Assembly: GCA_002380675.1 (NCBI GenBank)
Contig: DFWB01000335.1
Coordinates: 1-23,149, forward strand
Direction of reading: 5' to 3'
Length of the DNA stretch: 23,149 nucleotides
From: Akkermansiaceae bacterium UBA4145
GTDB lineage: Bacteria; Verrucomicrobiota; Verrucomicrobiia; Verrucomicrobiales; Akkermansiaceae
The translations under genes and the position numbers were made by a program. Below, piece by piece: positions 20,639 to 23,149 of the stretch (position 1 is its first letter; every line of letters begins with the position of its first letter). Below the pieces are notes generated by a model. That model did not search any database. It was not told the DNA's origin and saw only the letters and a program-made list of their open reading frames with translations.

Positions 20639-23149
20639 TTATCGCCCTTCTGCGGTGTCCACGACACCTGAGCCAAGGTGCTCGAGAAAAGCGCGCCCCG
20701 TTGCGCCACAGGCATTGATCTCGTTCAGGATGGCTCGGGCTCCGCTGGCGTTTCCTGCCTTGGTGGCAGCTTCCTGCTTGAGCTTAAGGGTCCCGATGTA
20801 GGCCTGCCGGATCTGATTCGCCTGAGCCTGTACGGCTTCTTTCAGCGCCTGTTGCGCCTCTATCCTTTTCCTCAAAAGGTCGATTCCGCGAGGAGAGAGG
20901 GGAAGTTTTATGGCGTCGCGGACGGTTAGTGGAATAACTCCTTCGGCGCTTACATTGGCCTTCAGCTGGTCGATTGTTGGTTTGTAGGCCCGACCATCAG
21001 CGCTACGCAACCCACGGAGCCAGAAGTTAAGATCGGATTTAAGGCCCTTCCCATTTTCCAGAAGCGCGGAGCCGAACTTACCCTCCAGAGTTCGGACCTT
21101 TTTCTGGAACGTGGCTCGCTGGCTCGCCCAATCGCCGGTTCCGGAGGCCGGAGATACTGGGGCAGTGTTGCCACGGTCCTTGCTCCATTCGATGACGAAG
21201 GCTTCTACATGATCTTCTGGATTTTGATCGTCCCATCCCCCGTTTTCACCGGCCAGAAGCTTTACCGCGCTTTCCACCGCGGCGTCTCCATCAGGAGCAT
21301 CGGGAGCCCATGAGGAAAACGCCCAGGTTTCTCCGGTAATCCAAGTCCATGCGCGCCCATTGTGTCTGCCTCCGATCCATGCGCTTCTGCCGTCGCCGAG
21401 GCTGCGGCTGATCAGGCTCCGGAGATAGGTGTCCTCGGATTTCTCGCTAGGAACCGCAAGGTGTCCGTGGGCGGACTGCGCGACGGCATTGGATTCATTC
21501 CAGGTCCTTGCGTTCTCAATCACGAGATAGCGTCGATTTTCAAAAGACACCACGCCCGCTGGGTAGATGGGCTCTGGGCTATTCAGGGAAGCCTTCAGGC
21601 GAGCGATTTGGGCCTGGAGGGTTCCCGGATTAGTGCCGTCATGACGCCATTGGATAAAGAAGGGAAACTTTTCTCCGCTCGGCTGCGACCGGATGGAGCC
21701 GAGATCGCTTAAGGTGGCTGTATTTCCTGTAGAAAGAGAGGGGCTGCGGACAGTCCAAGGAGAGCCATCAACCCATCCCCATGCCGTCCGTCCGGTGGCC
21801 CCTCCCCCGAGCCAGATTGTGGTGTTGGCCGGGATCTTTGAGGAGAGCCACTTTTGCTCGCCTTCGTTGAGGCAGACTGCGAGGTGTCCCCCGTATTCCT
21901 CTGCATAGGAGGAGGCCCGCTGCCAGCTAAGCTCCTGCTCGATGAGAAAAAAGCGGCTATTCCCACGGGTCAGTGTGTTGGGTGGATATTCGGTGCGGGC
22001 TTCTCCCGTTGTAAGGGAAGGTTTCAGTCGCTCGAGCGCTGCAAGGGGGGTTTCCGGTTCTGGTTCGGGTGCTACTGGAACGGGCTTTGGCTGAGCGGCC
22101 CTCAGGGCCTCCAGCCTTTCGCGGTTTCGTTTCTCCTCAAGAACCCTCTGCCTCTCGTCAGCTTCTGCCTGATCCGTGAGGCGTTGCTGCTTGGCCTGCT
22201 GCTTGGCGTTTTCTTCCTTCTGCCACTCGTAGGCTCGATACATTCCGAAGATCGCAGCCAGAAGTAAAACGATGATGACAAGATTACGAAGAAGCGACCA
22301 GTTGGTGCCTATGTTTACCTGCACCTCAGGTGCAGCTGCAGGAGGAGCCTCTGGAGGGGAGGCCTCGGAAGTGGGGGGCTGGTTCTGCGGGCCTGCCGCA
22401 TGAGCCGGAGGCGGTGTCGTCCCGGTGATCGGAGTGGCCATTCCCGCTGGTGGCGCTGTTACGATACCCGTGACTTGATTGTCGAGAGCGTCCTGCAGCG
22501 TTTTCAGATCCGAGGCCATCGCTTCTCCATCCGCGAAGCGCAGCATGGGAGAGGGGTGAGTTGCCCTCCGGACGATCTTATCGAAACGCGGGTCCACATC
22601 CTCAATCTGTGAGGCTGGAATGTAGCGCTTCTCAGGGAGCTTGCCTGTCAGGAGTTCGTAGAGAATCACTCCGGTAGAGAACACATCGGACCTGGTGTCC
22701 ACTGCGCCAGGGTTCTTGATCACCTCGGGAGCAATGTAGTCGGGGGTCCCGTAAATGATGCCCTCGCCTTCCGTTTCCCCTGTCAACCGAGCGAGTCCGA
22801 AGTCTCCTATTTTCGGTCGGTTCTTCGAGTCCAGGAGGATATTAGCGGGTTTGATATCCCGGTGAAGAATGCCCGCTTCATGGGCGTGGGCGAGTCCTTC
22901 GCAGATCCCGGCAACAAGGTGGGCAACCTCCTTTTCCGCGATGGCTCTGCCGTGGAAGGATTCATGGAAGGACTTTCCGTCGACGAACTCCATCACGATG
23001 TAGAGCATGTGGTCGACCTCTCCAAAGTCGTATACGCTGATAAGATTAGGGTGATTCAGTTTGGCCATGGCCTTGGCCTCGTCCTCGAATCTCCTGCGGA
23101 AGTCGTGGTCCTCCCCGAATTCACGAGGCAGGATTTTGATCGCGACGTT
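20639..23149 (-). CDS. Membrane Ser/Thr kinase, paralogue (5' partial)
   Basis: This is a second Hanks-type receptor kinase, running off the right edge; 836 residues are visible and about 60 N-terminal residues, including the Gly-rich loop, are missing. The visible frame begins VAIKILPREF with the catalytic lysine at residue 5, then HRDIKPAN (96-103), DFG (116-118) and APE (140-142). A Pro/Ala-rich juxtamembrane stretch (230-275) precedes one membrane helix (about 286-303). A Gln/Glu/Arg-rich probable coiled coil (307-352) leads to two C-type-lectin-like modules (369-502, 511-656) and a helical C-terminus (672-836). The first lectin module is shortened and lacks the GxPD segment. Whole-length similarity to the next gene shows tandem duplication. 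The gap to that gene is 96 bases without a convincing terminator, so cotranscription is likely. The ligand is unknown. Confidence 0.92.
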   Translation of the reverse strand, partial: NVAIKILPREFGEDHDFRRRFEDEAKAMAKLNHPNLISVYDFGEVDHMLYIVMEFVDGKSFHESFHGRAIAEKEVAHLVAGICEGLAHAHEAGILHRDIKPANILLDSKNRPKIGDFGLARLTGETEGEGIIYGTPDYIAPEVIKNPGAVDTRSDVFSTGVILYELLTGKLPEKRYIPASQIEDVDPRFDKIVRRATHPSPMLRFADGEAMASDLKTLQDALDNQVTGIVTAPPAGMATPITGTTPPPAHAAGPQNQPPTSEASPPEAPPAAAPEVQVNIGTNWSLLRNLVIIVLLLAAIFGMYRAYEWQKEENAKQQAKQQRLTDQAEADERQRVLEEKRNRERLEALRAAQPKPVPVAPEPEPETPLAALERLKPSLTTGEARTEYPPNTLTRGNSRFFLIEQELSWQRASSYAEEYGGHLAVCLNEGEQKWLSSKIPANTTIWLGGGATGRTAWGWVDGSPWTVRSPSLSTGNTATLSDLGSIRSQPSGEKFPFFIQWRHDGTNPGTLQAQIARLKASLNSPEPIYPAGVVSFENRRYLVIENARTWNESNAVAQSAHGHLAVPSEKSEDTYLRSLISRSLGDGRSAWIGGRHNGRAWTWITGETWAFSSWAPDAPDGDAAVESAVKLLAGENGGWDDQNPEDHVEAFVIEWSKDRGNTAPVSPASGTGDWASQRATFQKKVRTLEGKFGSALLENGKGLKSDLNFWLRGLRSADGRAYKPTIDQLKANVSAEGVIPLTVRDAIKLPLSPRGIDLLRKRIEAQQALKEAVQAQANQIRQAYIGTLKLKQEAATKAGNASGARAILNEINACGATGRAFLEHLGSGVVDTAEGR

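Noticed and set aside
20621..20640. AAGCC/GGCTT stem at the end of the upstream kinase gene as a terminator
   Set aside because: Only five base pairs with a 10-base loop and three T residues after it; too weak to call termination between the two kinases.

Overview
The window is a moderately GC-rich bacterial chromosome segment that fits the PVC superphylum, most likely a Verrucomicrobiota member. The grounds are a double-length UvrA of the kind known from Chlamydiae, Hanks-type Ser/Thr kinases carrying C-type-lectin-like ectodomains, a secreted DUF1570-like protein, and near-absence of Shine-Dalgarno sequences. This assignment is an inference from gene content; no 16S or other marker is present.

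Positions 1-6612 (+ strand) hold a complete F1Fo ATP synthase operon apart from the 5' end of atpB: atpB-E-F-H-A-G-D-C. Catalytic and proton-path residues are intact, and the c subunit has a proton-type rather than sodium-type site. Unusual points are a short delta subunit, a His/acid-rich tail on subunit a, G-poor SD-less leaders, and two intercistronic hairpins that bracket atpE. carB (6767-9958) follows on the same strand, without carA.

Positions 9959-12140 are a small mixed region. It has a minus-strand secreted protein that looks like a metal-site-dead gluzincin, a divergent small single-pass membrane protein, a bidirectional intrinsic terminator, and a minus-strand azurin with all blue-copper ligands.

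Positions 12141-23149 (minus strand) hold uvrA, encoding 1869 residues as two complete UvrA units fused head to tail, with four nucleotide-binding domains. Upstream of it are two paralogous membrane Ser/Thr kinases. Each has an N-terminal cytoplasmic kinase domain, one membrane span, a spacer, two C-type-lectin-like modules and a helical C-terminus. The second kinase runs off the right edge of the window. The kinase pair is the most promising candidate for an uncharacterised signalling system: two receptor kinases with related but diverged sensing domains, probably cotranscribed. No RNA genes, CRISPR arrays, insertion sequences or integrase genes were seen.
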